This document shows positions 46,586 through 58,904 of a stretch of 64,000 bases of DNA, piece after piece. Both the position numbers and the translations under genes were made by a program. The notes below the pieces were generated by a model, which saw nothing but the letters and a program-made list of their open reading frames with translations, was not told the DNA's origin and made no database searches. This stretch comes from Lantana camara (Eukaryota > Streptophyta > Magnoliopsida > Lamiales > Verbenaceae): positions 25,414,001-25,478,000 of the forward strand of contig CM074864.1 in the NCBI GenBank assembly GCA_037501455.1. Reading direction: 5' to 3'. The first letter of the stretch is position 1, and every line of letters starts with the position of its first letter.

Positions 46586-47755
46586 GGTAAAAATATAAAT
46601 TTGGTCACGTAAGTTTGTAATTTTGGTAATTTAGTTCTGTTCGTTTCGAAATTTGCAATTAAATTCGATAAATTTGTAATTTTGGCAATTTAATCAACTC
46701 CTTCGAAATTTGCAATTAAGTGTTGTAAGTTCTAAAATTTTACAATTTGTATCCGATTTTCACCAAAAAATTTATTAGTTGCCGAAATTGGCTATGTAAT
46801 TCATTTCTTTGCTGACTTGAAGGGATGACATGACAAAAATATCTAACTTGTACAAAAATATTGTTACATGTGGCGTTTCTAACAAAATAAAATCTAAATA
46901 AAAAACAATAATAAAACATATTAACATGATTTAGTAGGTAATATTTTTTTATGTTAACAAAAAATCTTTTCCAGATGAACCGATTTCCTTTTCTGGCTCT
47001 GATGTGCATTCCAATTTTTGACTTACTCTTTTACTTGAATTTCACAATTTGACTTGTTCCCTGCTACGTCTCCTTTGGGCCCTTCACCCGCTCTATATAT
47101 TTTTTTCCATCCAATCAGTCCATACTCTAAAGCAGACGAGCAGGCCGTGGCTAAATTAAGACTGAGTTATACTCTTCTTTGTTTGAGTTGCTCTCACGCA
47201 TGCAAACCGAAAAATCTCACTTGTCTTGAATTGGAAGTTTGGAACAAGTACATAAAGATTTTCGTGGAACCTTAGTCGTCCGTCTCTGGTTAGCCGACCA
47301 ATAAGATCTTTAAATTGACCAACTAGTTGGGTTGATTTGACTATTCTTTTCTATTGAAAAAAAGTCAACTATTTGAGCGAGTCACCTTCTTATAGGCTCA
47401 AATGGACAACACGATATTTTCGTTCAAATATAATTATGTTTTTTTATCTAGATTTTCTTTTATTAGATATGCCACATATAATAATTTTTTTATACAAATC
47501 AAATATTTTTTTCATATCATCCCGCCAAGCCAGCAAAGAAATGAGTCACGTGGCTAATTTCGACAACTAATAAATTTTTTGGCGAAAATCGGATATAAAT
47601 TGTAAAATTTTAGAATTTATAAGACTTAATTGCAAATTTCGAAACGAACATGACTAAATTGTCAAATTTCAAACTTCTAGAACTTAATTACAAATTTTGA
47701 AACGAACAGAACTAAATTGTCGAAATCGCAAACTTAGAGAATTTTGCATTTTTGC
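46586..47755. mobile_element. Foldback/TIR element with arms of about 340 bp
   Basis: 46586-46920 and about 47410-47755 are inverse complements at most positions, sharing TTTAGTTCTGTTCGTTTCG, TAAAATTTTACAATTT and TCATTTCTTTGCTG. A spacer of about 500 bp holds no gene. A poly(T) run (47756-47779) abuts the right end and hides any TSD. Family not identified. Confidence 0.8.
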
Positions 47756-47779
47756 TTTTTTTTTTTTTTTTTTTTTTTC

Positions 47780-48379
47780 AAAAACTTTGGTGTAAGGAGA
47801 GTTTTTAGCATTTATTACACATATGTCACAAACAAAAAAGTCTTGAATAAATACCACACATTAGGTGAGGACTTAATCCAATTATTATAAGAAACGCATA
47901 CTTTGAACAATTTGTTCAAAATATTGGACATTTCAACTACCAAAAATGAAAACACACAACCCTGATAGCAACGCACCAAGTTATTATATGGTTGTTGGCA
48001 ATGTTGTGTTGGGTGGGAAGAGAGAAGATTCTTGGTGGTGTCCACGTTGCGGTGCCGGCCGCCACACACCGCCGTCGTGCGGTCGTTCTTCGCCGGCCGT
48101 CTTTTAAATAACGTCACCTTTTCATTCAATACTTGGATTGACTCGGAGCAAATGAAAATGCATTGAAAATAGTACTGGTGATCAAATTGACTATGCATTC
48201 TTGTGCTTTTATTACCTTTTATATAAGGATATAAATGTGTCTTGTCGACTAGCAAGCCTGATGAACAGGTTCATCTCAAGCCTCAACTCGAGCCTTTTAT
48301 TTGTGGTTCGCTGGTTCACGGGTCCAAGTATTAATTACATACGATTATTCTGCATTTAAATCTAATTACAATGTAATTC
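47780..48379. other. No recognised gene
   Basis: A 146-codon minus-strand ORF (47815-48255) is open, but shows no domain and an atypical Cys/His/Asn-rich composition. Confidence 0.45.
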
Positions 48380-48710
48380 ATCTAAATCGAGAAATAACAT
48401 TTTTGTCTCTAACTTTTGAGAAACGCTTGTAATCCCTGACGTTCGTTAAGATTTTGTTATGTCATTCCAGACATACCCCAATTCTTTTAATTTGATTTGC
48501 GACTCTAGAAATTGTGTCGGTAAAATTCATAATTTGTAGGGATGGTTTTGTTTATATTTGTAAACTTTAAGAATGATTTTGTAATTTTGGTCATATATTC
48601 AATGTAATACTCATACAAATCATTAGAAGTATAAGTGTACTTTTAGAAATTCCTTTAGGGACTTCAGACCAAACAATATAAGGACTAAAATGTAATTCCC
48701 CGATCTAAAT
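48380..48710. mobile_element. MITE, 315 bp, with 8-bp TSD (hAT-like)
   Basis: The body is 48388-48702. TSD ATCTAAAT lies at 48380-48387 and 48703-48710. Terminal inverted repeats are CGAGAAATAACATTTTTGTC and, read inversely from the right, CGGGGAATTACATTTTAGTC (16 of 20 matching). An 8-bp TSD suggests hAT ancestry. Confidence 0.78.
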
Positions 48711-48899
48711 AGACTGCGTTATAATTAGGCCTAAATACAGGGTACGTAGTCAGATGTAAATAACCCTATTGCATATATACTTATACTGATTTGGCTCGAG
48801 CCAAGCCTGAGAAAAAAAAAACACTAATGATCTGGCTCAAAATTGGTTTAGCAAAGTTGGGGGTCTAGCTGGCAATATCGGGTCGATCAGTCAAGAATT
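48711..48899. other. No recognised feature
   Basis: Short AT-rich spacer before the Tat-like LTR. Confidence 0.4.
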
Positions 48900-49905
48900 T
48901 GTATGCGTGGGCTCCTATCGATATGAAAACACCAACACACGTGAGCTAAAGGACCAACTTGGGGGACTTGGGGTTTTGCCCAAGGTTGGCTCTCCGACGC
49001 TCAAGTCAGTGGGGAATTTTTAGAGAGAGAAATAAATGCTAAGAAAGCGAAATAAATGCTCTTAAATGGCTTACCAAACACTGTTCAAGGCATGGGTATT
49101 TATAGTCCTGAGCAATTAACACAGTAGTGCATGTACCGCGACTATGCATTAATTATCCTTCAGGCGGTTGATCCATTTGTCGGACGCCTGAGCAGGTGAC
49201 TTGAGGTCGAGTGTACCTTGTTTCCCCTTTTGGCGTAGACATGTACCGCGGGCATTAAATGCACTGTAGCATGCCTGACGCTGGGGAATGAGGGAGCTCC
49301 AGTGCCCCGACAAAGATGCTTTATGACATCTGGATGCCTGGTGAAGTAAGATCTTGACCCATGGGATTGAAACCAGGCACTTCGTGCTGAAACATATCGC
49401 GCGGAAGGGAGCATATGACTGGAGTTGGGATCGAGTTCGATCCCATAGTGGGAACCGGGGCCGAGTTCGATCCCACAGCCTTGTGCGGGACAAGCATGTC
49501 CGGGGCTTAGATCGCGGGGGTTGGGATTGAGTTCGATCCCCTGGTATCGGGGCCGAGTTCGATCCCACAGCCTTGTGCGGACAAAGTGTGTTTCCGATGT
49601 CCAAGTCCCATATCGGGATCGATATATGATACCGGGGTCGGGATCGATACGGGGGACACGGATCCGGGACTAATATTTGAGCCCTGGAACCCGGATTGCC
49701 AAGGCGCTACCTGAAGCCAACGTGGCCGGTGGAGGAGGTCGAGTTCGATCCGACGTGGCCAGCGGGGTGGGGTCGAACTCAATCCAACGCGGCGTCTCAC
49801 CATGGGTGATCCACGTGGCGGATTGGGAGTCATCTGAAGTGGCGAGATTGCCACGTGGCTTTCTCGGGGGTATGCTACGTGGCTCGTCCATTTTATGGCA
49901 CATCA
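48900..49905 (-). repeat. 3' LTR of an old Tat-like Ty3/gypsy element (minus strand)
   Basis: The minus strand reads a polypurine-like TTTGGGGGGCC (about 49908-49918) followed by TGATGTGCCATAAAATGG, the likely LTR start at 49905. Farther down it has a TATA box (ACTATAAATACC, 49096-49105 region) and a CACTGACTTGAGCGTCGG phrase (about 49003-49013). That phrase is, as I recall, typical of the R/U5 part of Tat-lineage LTRs. Repeated GATCGAGTTCGATCCC motifs fill the U3. The left end is approximate and the matching 5' LTR is outside the window. Confidence 0.65.
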
Positions 49906-49944
49906 GAGGCCCCCCAAATTACCGGCCTGAATTTTCGCAGGGTA

Positions 49945-49949
49945 ATTTT
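49945..49949. repeat. TSD of solo LTR F, left copy (ATTTT)
   Basis: ATTTT precedes TGTAGCACCCC and recurs at 53741-53745. Confidence 0.9.
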
Positions 49950-52900
49950 TGTAGCACCCCGAACGACAGGCACCATATCCCCCGCACTAAGATCCAAACC
50001 CGATCACAAAATGGAATATCCGTACCCGAGTTCGAATCATAGCGAATGGGAGACCAACTCACGCACTAGGCTAGGCGGATCTAACTTGACAAACTCAGAG
50101 CGTGGAAGCAAACCAAACAATCATCAACAGATAGCGGAAGCAATTAAAACAACATGCAGAACAGGTGACGGGTTCAACTAGCATAGATACCTAGTCCCGA
50201 ATATCAAGTCATCATAACATAATAAAACGACATAAGTATCAGCATAATATCTAATAACATCCAAGTGCTAGCATTCTAACCCCACAGGGGTTTAAGTCTA
50301 AGTAGAACATAAACATAATCTTCAAGTGTGAAACATAAATACATAACATAACTAGAGTATGTGACAAATACATCCTAAGTCCAACTAGACTGACAAGTGT
50401 GACTCAGAAGACCCACTTCCGCCTAGCTCAAGCCAAAAGGAAACCTGCAAACTACAAGAAAAAATGAGGAGTCAGTCAACTGACTGAGTGAGGTGGCTAA
50501 CGCACACCTATACATATATATATATATAAGAGCATAGCACATAACAGAAAGGTGGACTCATGAACCAGATATAAGGGTTTGCACACCAAAGCGTTTGAAA
50601 ACAAAATACACTTATACTTAGAAAACATTTTCAGAAAACCTTATTTCGATTCATGATTCCCAGAACAGATCATATCATATGCTCGGCGAGTACGAACTTC
50701 CAACCTTTACTCCTCATATTAGAACAAAACGAAAATACAGAAATAAATCCACCCTAACTCCGGTGATGGAAAGAGCCTCACGATGGCCTAACCATCCATA
50801 CAAACAGACCCACAAGGGGTAGCGAACCCATAAGTGTCCTCCCCGGCTTTCACACCGAAGGCTCAAAGTACCACGCCTCCCCTATCTCCCTGAGTCGCGC
50901 GATGATACTTCAAATGGAACTACGCACAGGTATATCCCGAAGGCCCTAATCGTCCCGGGGGCTCCTTACCCATAGCTCCTCGGATCCACAGACATACATA
51001 TATACAGATGCCAATATTTCATGGCCAACTCGCTACAAAATCATAACATTCCATAATTTTCCAAAACAGCTTACATATGCCTTCATACTTAATTTTCAAA
51101 ACCAAGGATGGTCCACAAGATCATAATCATATCATACTCAACACATATTTAGTCATATATAGTATACAGTCGCATGCAAAGGTTGAAATCATCATTTTAA
51201 GGTCATAGGTGGCTTAACTATACAAAATCCTAAACCTCACCTCGTGAAAGTAGAGTCTGTGAGTGTGAAGGGCCAAACACTCTGAACCTCGGGCCCACCG
51301 GCACCACCAAACTCTGAAACAACAAACATACAAAAGCCCAAGACTTAGACTTTATATGAACCAAACAAGACACATGGCGTTGCTCAACATGATCGTGGTT
51401 ATGCATAAGTGTTCATGTTGTGCATTGATATGGTGACGTGGTCATTCAAGGCATATCAATGCTCAACAAAGTCATATTTACAAGCAACCAACACATAATT
51501 CCATATCCAAAGATGCAAGATCAATTTAGGAAGTCAATGTATTCACAAAATGCATATTAAATCATCTAATGTCACAGGATTCAATTATAATATTAAAATT
51601 AAACATCAAGTTCATGTCGAGTTATAAAGTGCATAAGGAAGTGCAACTTGATCATATAAACATACAAAGTTGTTGTACGTAGATGGCATGCTTGATACAA
51701 ATAAAGAGTGCATCTAATTCACTTAAGATCATACTTTACAACTTCACAACATGTTTAGTACACAAACTCAAGTCACATTCATAGTTTCATAAATATTACA
51801 CTTACATCCCCTAAGTCATTTATAAAAGTTTAGAATTAATACAAATACATCTCCTTAGTTGATTACTAAGCATAATTGTTCGTTTAAAGTGTTTGTACAA
51901 TTATTCAACTAGGAATTAATTACTTACAAGCATGAAAATTATCAATTTATCGTAATTCATAATATACCATCTTCGAGTAGTAAGAGTAAATCAAGATATT
52001 ACAATTCTAACTCCTATCATGCATCAAGTCTCAAGTTGTTCAAGCATCCTTCATGTATCTCGATTTTATATTTGAAACACAATTTACAACAAACATAACA
52101 TTGAGAACGTCTCAAATTTATATAGAGAAATCACAACATGCTCATTCTTCTAAACTATCATTCAACTTCATTTAGTCACATAAGAGATTAGTTTCTAAAT
52201 ATTACACTAACACCCCTTCGTACTTAACAAATAGCGTAAATTCATCACATCGGGATTCAAATTGTAAATCGAAACATTCATGCATATTACAATCCATTCA
52301 ATACATATTTTCGTATACGATTGGAATACATCTCGGTCAACAAACCAACAATAAACAATTTATTTGCACTTAAAACAATTAATTCAAATAGTTCCAATTA
52401 TACAAAATAATTCGTAATAAATAAACCGAGTGTCCGATTAACGAACGGAAAGAGGCGTTGGACTCACCGCGTCGAGGCTGACAAACTATCCAAAAGTCAC
52501 CGGAGCGCCGCCACCGGAGCCACCGAAAAGTCGTCGGGCCGCCACGAGGCCGCCGCCGAAAAAATCCTGAAAAATTATCCGAGAAGGTATCCTCCGTGCT
52601 AGTTCCGAAACCTCAATCAATTTCTGAAAATTCCAAGCCAATATCCTAGATCTTGAATCCAAGAATACGAAAACCCCCAAAAATTCAAAATCAAATTACT
52701 TCCAATCCGTTGAACGAAAACGAAATCCGTAAAAGGCATCGGCTTACCCATGACGAGCTCTGCGAAACCCCAAGTTGGTCTCCGAAAAAAATGGCCGGAA
52801 AACACCCAACGTGACTGCTATAGTCACGTGCCGCCACCGTCGCGCCTTCAGGCGGCACGTGCACTGCCACCTCAACTCCGATGGTGGCGCCACCATCCCA

Positions 52901-53740
52901 GATTGTTCCAATGACTGCGCCACCACCTCCAAGTTGTAGATCTCATAGAGACGTTCGATTTGCATACCAATTTTTCTAGATTCCGTTGTCGAAGGAGGCC
53001 AAACGAGGCCTTCGAAGTTGATGTCACCAACCAGTTGCGGTTTTTCGAAACTTTGAGCAGCCACGTCTGAAAATTACAGATATCTCCTCCACCATTCGTT
53101 GTTTACCTGAGATATTTGTACCATCGTAATCCTCTCGTCGAGTTCTTTGAAATGGACTACTCATTCATTGAATTCCATCGAGAAAAGGCCAAGTTACGAC
53201 TAGTGTATGTTTTAGGTGTAGTGTGTGTGGGGGAATGAGAGAGAGAAAACCAAGACAGAGAAGAGGAGCTTGGGAGAAATGTGTCTTGTGCACAAGCTAA
53301 ATACAACCGGGTATCCTTATCGCGTAGCAAACTAAAATAGCACGTACAAATAATCGCAAATAAAATCGGTAAAGTTACGAATAAACATTCAAACTCCGAA
53401 TTAATTTTATAAATAAAAATGAAAGAGAGATTTACCAATTAGAGTTTAATTCAATTTAATTTTGACAACCTTTCATACAATTAAATGATACTTCGTAAAC
53501 ACATGATTGATAATTAATCTGAAGGAATTCAAGTAAATCGAAATTAAACAAGTTAAGTAACATGATGGATTTAAAATCAACTTGACAATTATTTCATGAA
53601 ATAAATTCGAATGATCACATATTAAATTGGATTTACATTCAGTCACATAACTCAAGAAACTCTCAAATTAAACATACACAAGTGTAGAGACTTACTTGTT
53701 AATGTCGTCAGGACGCCCTTCGAGAACACGGGGCGTCACA
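49950..53740 (-). mobile_element. Solo LTR F (3791 bp), same family as the LTRs of element A
   Basis: The ends TGTAGCACCCC...GGGGCGTCACA correspond to 327-4035, flanked by ATTTT on both sides with no internal region or PBS, i.e. the product of LTR-LTR recombination. It retains the shared landmarks on the minus strand: pairing arms 50418-50427 and 50070-50079, hairpin 2 at 50472-50487, hairpin 1 at 50681-50697, candidate intron 50445-51240, conserved block about 51345-51375. It has about 410 bp (51800-52205) absent from A. Confidence 0.93.
50445..51240 (-). other. Candidate conserved intron within LTR F (796 bp)
   Basis: The minus strand reads CACGAG|GTGAGGTTTAGG (51241/51240) to TAGTTTGCAG| (ending 50445), as in LTRs A, B, C and E. 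Inference only. Confidence 0.43.
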
Positions 53741-54000
53741 ATTTTCATCGATCCAGTACTTGGTAGGGGAACCATCGTGACCGTTGAATTTGATCCGCTG
53801 CCTCGTTAATAGGTGCGTCTTTTAATCGATTCGGCCTTCAGGGTGCAACAAGGACAACGTTTCGCGTGTCGAGGGAAAGCGCCTCGGTCCTCTAGGCGTA
53901 AAAGTGGCTCCGTTTCGTGCTTCGAAAAAAAAAAGCAACTCAGTCCTCTAGGCATAATAATGTCATCGTTGTGCGTTTCGAGGGGTCACTTTTTCACCAC

Positions 54001-54012
54001 CTATAAATAAGT
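54001..54012 (+). promoter_or_regulatory. TATA box of the antisense ORF
   Basis: CTATAAATAAG, followed by a C/T-rich leader and 330 bp later the ATG at 54343. It would drive transcription opposite to the element's own gag-pol. Confidence 0.55.
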
Positions 54013-54342
54013 GGGCACCCTTCTTTCATTTCACACATTCTTGGCGCAAAGAGTTCGACCCCTTTTCACCTTCTTCTTCACTTCGGATCGAGCCAACGAT
54101 TTAGGGACTTCTTCCTTTCGTCGGAAAAAGGTAATTTCGCCATCTTCTCTAATGCGTTTTTCCCTAGTGCGACTCATGTCGAGAGTACCGTATAGGTGTG
54201 TGTTTCTGATGAGAGCGAGGAGGAGGAGTCGTTCACTCCTTCTTCGGGTTGGTTCGGGGCATCGGGTGAGGCCCCACCACTTTTAAATTCGTACTTCGAG
54301 AACTTTTTTGGCTTCTTAGATGAAGCCGGGGCTCAGTAATTC

Positions 54343-56805
54343 ATGCCGAATAGAGGGCGACAGACCTCGACTTCGAGACGTCAACATCGGATCGAGGTCG
54401 AGGAGCCCGAGGAGGTGGAGGTCATGGAGCCAGAGGAGGTGTTTGTTTCGAACCCCAACCAGGCTCGATCGGGGCATATCTATAGAACCTTAACCGACGT
54501 CACTCAGAGGGCGTCGACGATGTCCGAGCGCGAATTCCGTGAAATTTTCAACTGGTCGAACGGGATACCACAGGGTGTTATGGCTCGGTTGCCCTTCGAG
54601 GGGGAGATGGTGGGAGCCCCGAAAACTAGATATTCCTTCGGTCTCTATCACGCATCGATGAAGCACGGGTTTCGATTTTCGACCCACCCGCTCGTATCGA
54701 CTTTCTTCGAGCGGGTCAACTTGTGTCTCGCTCAGCTCGTCCCGAACTCAATCGCTTTGATGTACAACACGATCATCATACTTAGGTGCTTGGGGTTCAA
54801 GCCTTGCTTCGAGGACTTCGGGGAGTTTTTCGTCCTCGTCAACTCCTCCAAGTCTGGGGTAGGCTATTACTATCTCTAAACCAGGTCGGGCCGAAAGTTT
54901 GTTGAAATCCAGATCTCGTCGAATGGGAGTAGCTGGAAGGAGAAGTTTTTTTTCATCGACTGTCCGATGTCCCTTCCTTTCCGCATGACGTGGACCACGA
55001 AAGAGCCCAAGAAGCTCCAACGAAGAGGAGTGCTTGACTACATAGTGACAAAATTTTCAAGCTTTTGACCGACCTGGGTCTGCTCGACCCCACCTACTTG
55101 ACGAGAATGACCTACTTAATCGAGACGGGTCTGGTCCCGGGAACGAGGTTGTGCAAATTCCACTTTGAGCCTCCGCCTCAGGCCTGACCCGCCTGATCGG
55201 GGTCTCGGGTCTTTTTTCTTTAAGTTCCTTCCTTGGGTTCTCGACCCCATGTATACCGGGTCGATTTTCTTCTCTCTCTCTCTCTCTCTCTGTTTTTTTT
55301 TTTTTTTTGCGACCCCCTTTTGATACTAAACGCCCTCGATCCGCTTTTGCAGGTTTGCACATTCTAGCTATGAGTCGATTGAAGAAGGTGCAGAAGAACT
55401 TGAAGTTGAACAGGGATGATCCCATACCTCAAGTCGAGCAGAAGAGGAATGACCGATCGATATCTGCGATCAATGAAGCTCTGCCGGAGGCCTAAGACTT
55501 GACCCAACGGCCCCATCGACAGGCTTTCTCAATCCTACGACCCCAAGATCAGGTTCTCGAAGAGGCTTATGGGGTGGGGCAGGCATCGGCTGCGGTCGAG
55601 CCCTATCCTGTGGACCCCGAACATGTAATTAATTTGGATCATTTTGATCTTTATTTCGACCCCGGCGCTAATCTTTATAACCTGACTCTTCTTCAGGAGG
55701 TACAACATGGGACCGGTAGGCGCCTGCGTAAGCGAAAGAAGAAAGTACAGGCTGAGGAGGTCAAACCCGATGCCGACCCTGATAGCGGATCTGACATAGG
55801 CGAAAAGCTGCTTGATTTCCAGCAGACACACCCACCCAGTTGGCCAGGTGGGCTCGAAAGGGAGAAGGAGGACGGGTGGATATGGAGTCTCGGGGTCGGT
55901 CAGCCCGATGTCAGTTTGTTGGCCTCTCTCTTCAACACTAGTTGTACGATCGAGGAACAAAGGGCTCTTTTTAAGGGACCTTACTATCATAAAAAATATC
56001 GCGTCAGTAAAGCCCTTTACAGTGTAAGTGTCTCCTCACCGATTCCCTTCTGTCATTCTGCTTTTACATCGATCTAACGACCCCACCCCATCGACAGGAA
56101 CTAATGCCGACCGTCATCAACACCTTCCAAAAGGTGGAGGTCTTCGAGTCTGAAATGCACAAGTACAAGGAGAAGTACAAGGCTGCCAAAGCCATGCTGA
56201 GGTTGGCCAACGCGGAGAGGATGGATGAGCTCGAGAGATGGTTCGACGAGGTGTTGTTGATGCAGAGCCTTAGGAAGGAGGTGGCCCGGGTACGTACGGT
56301 AGAGCTGCAGAATGCTCTGGAGCGGATTCAGACAATGGAGTCGAGCCATGCGGCTGAACTAAGCGCAATCCAGGCTGAAGCCAAGCATAAAGTTCAGCAA
56401 GCGAAGGCCGCGGGCTGGGACGCGGGTCGAGCGGCTGCCCTGTCGGAAGGGCAGGCAAAGATTGATGTTATGATTGAGTCCTTCCAGAATGCCAAGACTG
56501 GGATCGATTAGTACGCCGTCCGCGAGTTTATTGAAGGGCCAGCCTTCGACGAGGCGAACTCAGTGATGGCGGCCATCGACCTGGAGGCCGGGTTCAAACT
56601 CGCATATAACCAAATCAGGAAATAAGGTCTCATCCCCATGAGCTTCGATGAATCTAGCATAGGCCTCGACAAACCCAATCCATATCCTGATCCAATGGAG
56701 GAAGACGAAGAAATCCCCATCGATATCTACTGGCGTCACCACAAATATGGGTCCGCCGTTGACATGGCATTCGCCAAAAGGAACAAGAGGGCCCCGGTTT
56801 ACTAG
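54343..56805 (+). pseudogene. Antisense ORF of the Tat-like element (Transposase_28-like plus coiled coil), broken
   Basis: The first exon (54343-about 55185) has an acidic N-terminus and a region resembling the plant gypsy-type Transposase_28 family (THPLVSTFFERVNLCLAQLV, LGFKPCFEDFGEFFVL). A second block starts after TTTTGCAG (55352) and runs to about 56020. A third starts after ATCGACAG (56099) and is a coiled coil (56104-56511), followed by an acidic C-terminus (PNPYPDPMEEDEEIPIDIYW) ending at TAG 56803-56805. In-frame stops at 54877, about 55493, 56509 and 56623, and a frameshift near 55060, disable it. Several stops fit CAA/CAG to TAA/TAG changes. Function unknown. Confidence 0.6.
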
Positions 56806-58491
56806 CTCCCTCATCCGATCGATCTTGAGAGCTTCCTACCTCCGTTCCGTTTGGGTCGTGACAAGGCTTCAGCATCGTCTGGTCCTTCTGGCTCTTCTCA
56901 GTATGCTTCGTGATTTGACCTTGTTATTATTTGTTGCTTTTTCAAGTGGTTTTAGAACAATTCATTCGACCCAGCGGCTAGGGTGTAGCCGTGTGAATGT
57001 TATGTTATTTCTGTTTTTGTTTAGACACTTCTGATGTACCGGCCCACATCGCGGGTGAGGTCGGTACCTTGGTTCGGTCCGCATACTCGACCCATATCAT
57101 GGGTGGCATCGAGATTTATGTTATGGAGCCTAGCTTTATTTTTCCTCGCACTTGTTGTTTTTGCAAGCAATATTCTTTTCCTTGGATGGATTGATGGGGA
57201 CGCCATATGAGATGTTGGGATCGAGCTCGATCCCCATATGCGCCATGGGATCGGGTTTGATCCCTGTATGCTATATTGGGATCGATTTCGATCCCCTTGG
57301 TTGTGGGATTCTAACGTAATTGTGCAATTTTTAACAAGTGTGCATTCGTGTGGGGTTTAAGTTTGGACTCGGGATTGTTTTGATCCGGGTTTGTTTCGAT
57401 CCAGGCTCACTTTGAGATCCGGATTCGTTTGATCCGGGTTCGTTTCTGTAACATCCCGACTGATCAGACTTTTCAGGTAACCTCTTATGTGCGCTATTCA
57501 ATTATTTCCTTATGTGATATTTCATTTCTAACGTGAATTATTGAAGTTATTTGAACTTATTTGCTTTAATATGATTTTGGTTACCCTTGAACGTTTAACT
57601 TTTCTTGTTGGGTATTTTATTCGTTTCGGGTTCATATTTAATTCTAATTTTGGTGAATTCGTGATATTTGTTAATTATATGTTTTATGAACTCGTTTACA
57701 TGCTCGTTATATGTTTTGGTATTTGTTTTGGTTGCCTTTTTGGGTTCGTTTTGGAGACGGGACCTAAAGGAGGCTAAAGAGCACTTAGCGCACCTTGGGT
57801 TCCGAGACACGTATCTTGAGCTCGGGAATTCGGATTCGAATTCCGTCACCTCCATTGAACTCGTTTCGACGATTTGGGTTCGATGGGACAAGCCTCACAT
57901 TTTTCTAAGCTCGTTAAGACCTCCGTATTTCACCCGTAATGAGCCCCTTAAGCTTGGAAGCTACCTTTTGACCTCATGAGACCTTGTGGACCCCACTTGA
58001 ACCTTATCTAAGCCTAAACCTTGGGTTATACTTGAGTTAAACTCTCTCTCTTGCCCTTTTTGCTGCTAAACCGAGCCAAACCCCTCTCTCTCTCCCTAGA
58101 ATCGATCAGCCAAGCAAAGCAAGGAGGAAGAAGAAAACCTTTTGGCCATATTTTTTCATTTTGGGCTCAAATCTTCATCAAAACTTCTCCAAGTTGAAAG
58201 GTAAGTTCATGGTTGCAATCTACACTTACTCTTCTCTCTTTTATGTGCTTTTGAGTTCATTTCCATGGTTGGTTGTTGAGATTTGGCAAGCATGTGAATA
58301 GTAAGTGTTGGAAGAATTTGGTTTGATTCTTGCTCCTTTCTTGTTTCCTTGAGATTTGATGTTGTTGGTATGCTCCTAGGACTTGTTTCTTAGCAATTGT
58401 TGCATTTCTTTGCTTGGTAATTAGAGCATGAGTGTTGGGTTTTTGTTTTGGGGTTGCTGAGTTACTGTTGAGCCGTCTGCGTTTTTCTGTA

Positions 58492-58627
58492 CCGTGACAC
58501 GGGGGTGTCACGGTTTGCCCTTTGTTGGTGACACGGGCGTGTCACCTTTTGTTTTCGTTTTCGCTTTTCTGTACCGAGACACGGGGGTGTCTCGGCTTGC
58601 CTTTGTTGGTGACACGGGCGTGTCACC
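58492..58627 (+). repeat. Palindrome cluster in LTR E
   Basis: Four hairpins, all around a GGGG or GGGC loop: 58492-58513 (CCGTGACAC/GTGTCACGG), 58527-58546 (GGTGACAC/GTGTCACC), 58574-58595 (CCGAGACAC/GTGTCTCGG) and 58608-58627 (GGTGACAC/GTGTCACC). They form two tandem pairs; the first and third differ by a compensated T-A to A-T change. Confidence 0.93.
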
Positions 58628-58904
58628 TTTTAGTTTCCGTTGTTTCTTGTTGTTTATTCTTGCCTCGTTTATGATATATGTCCGATTATGCTTTGAATGC
58701 TCATAAATGGCCTTAATGTGAATACATTTCATATCATTTACATCATAAGCATACATACACATGTACCGAGCGTCAATGTGGTTCATATTGAGTCTAAGAG
58801 TGTCTCTCGTTGTTTGCCTTGTTCAGAGGATCTTCCTGTAGGGGACGAGCTTGCTCCGTAGGTGTCCGGTTTCCTCTTTTGACTCCGCTTCGTTCGTTGC
58901 CAAG

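Larger units (their letters stand above)
53741..57446 (-). mobile_element. Internal region of the Tat-like element, truncated by element E
   Basis: It continues from 49949 once solo LTR F is removed. It carries an antisense reading frame (54343-56805) relative to the deduced element orientation and then GATCGAGTTCGATCC-type repeats (57200-57440). Antisense ORFs between pol and the 3' LTR are known in plant Tat-lineage Ty3/gypsy elements. Gag-pol should lie beyond element E, outside the window. Confidence 0.6.

Noticed and set aside
47815..48255. 146-codon minus-strand ORF
   Set aside because: No domain, no family resemblance, in AT-rich DNA between transposons.
55260..55310. (CT)n and poly(T) tract as a gene promoter
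   Set aside because: It lies in a probable intron of the antisense ORF, before the TTTTGCAG acceptor at 55352.
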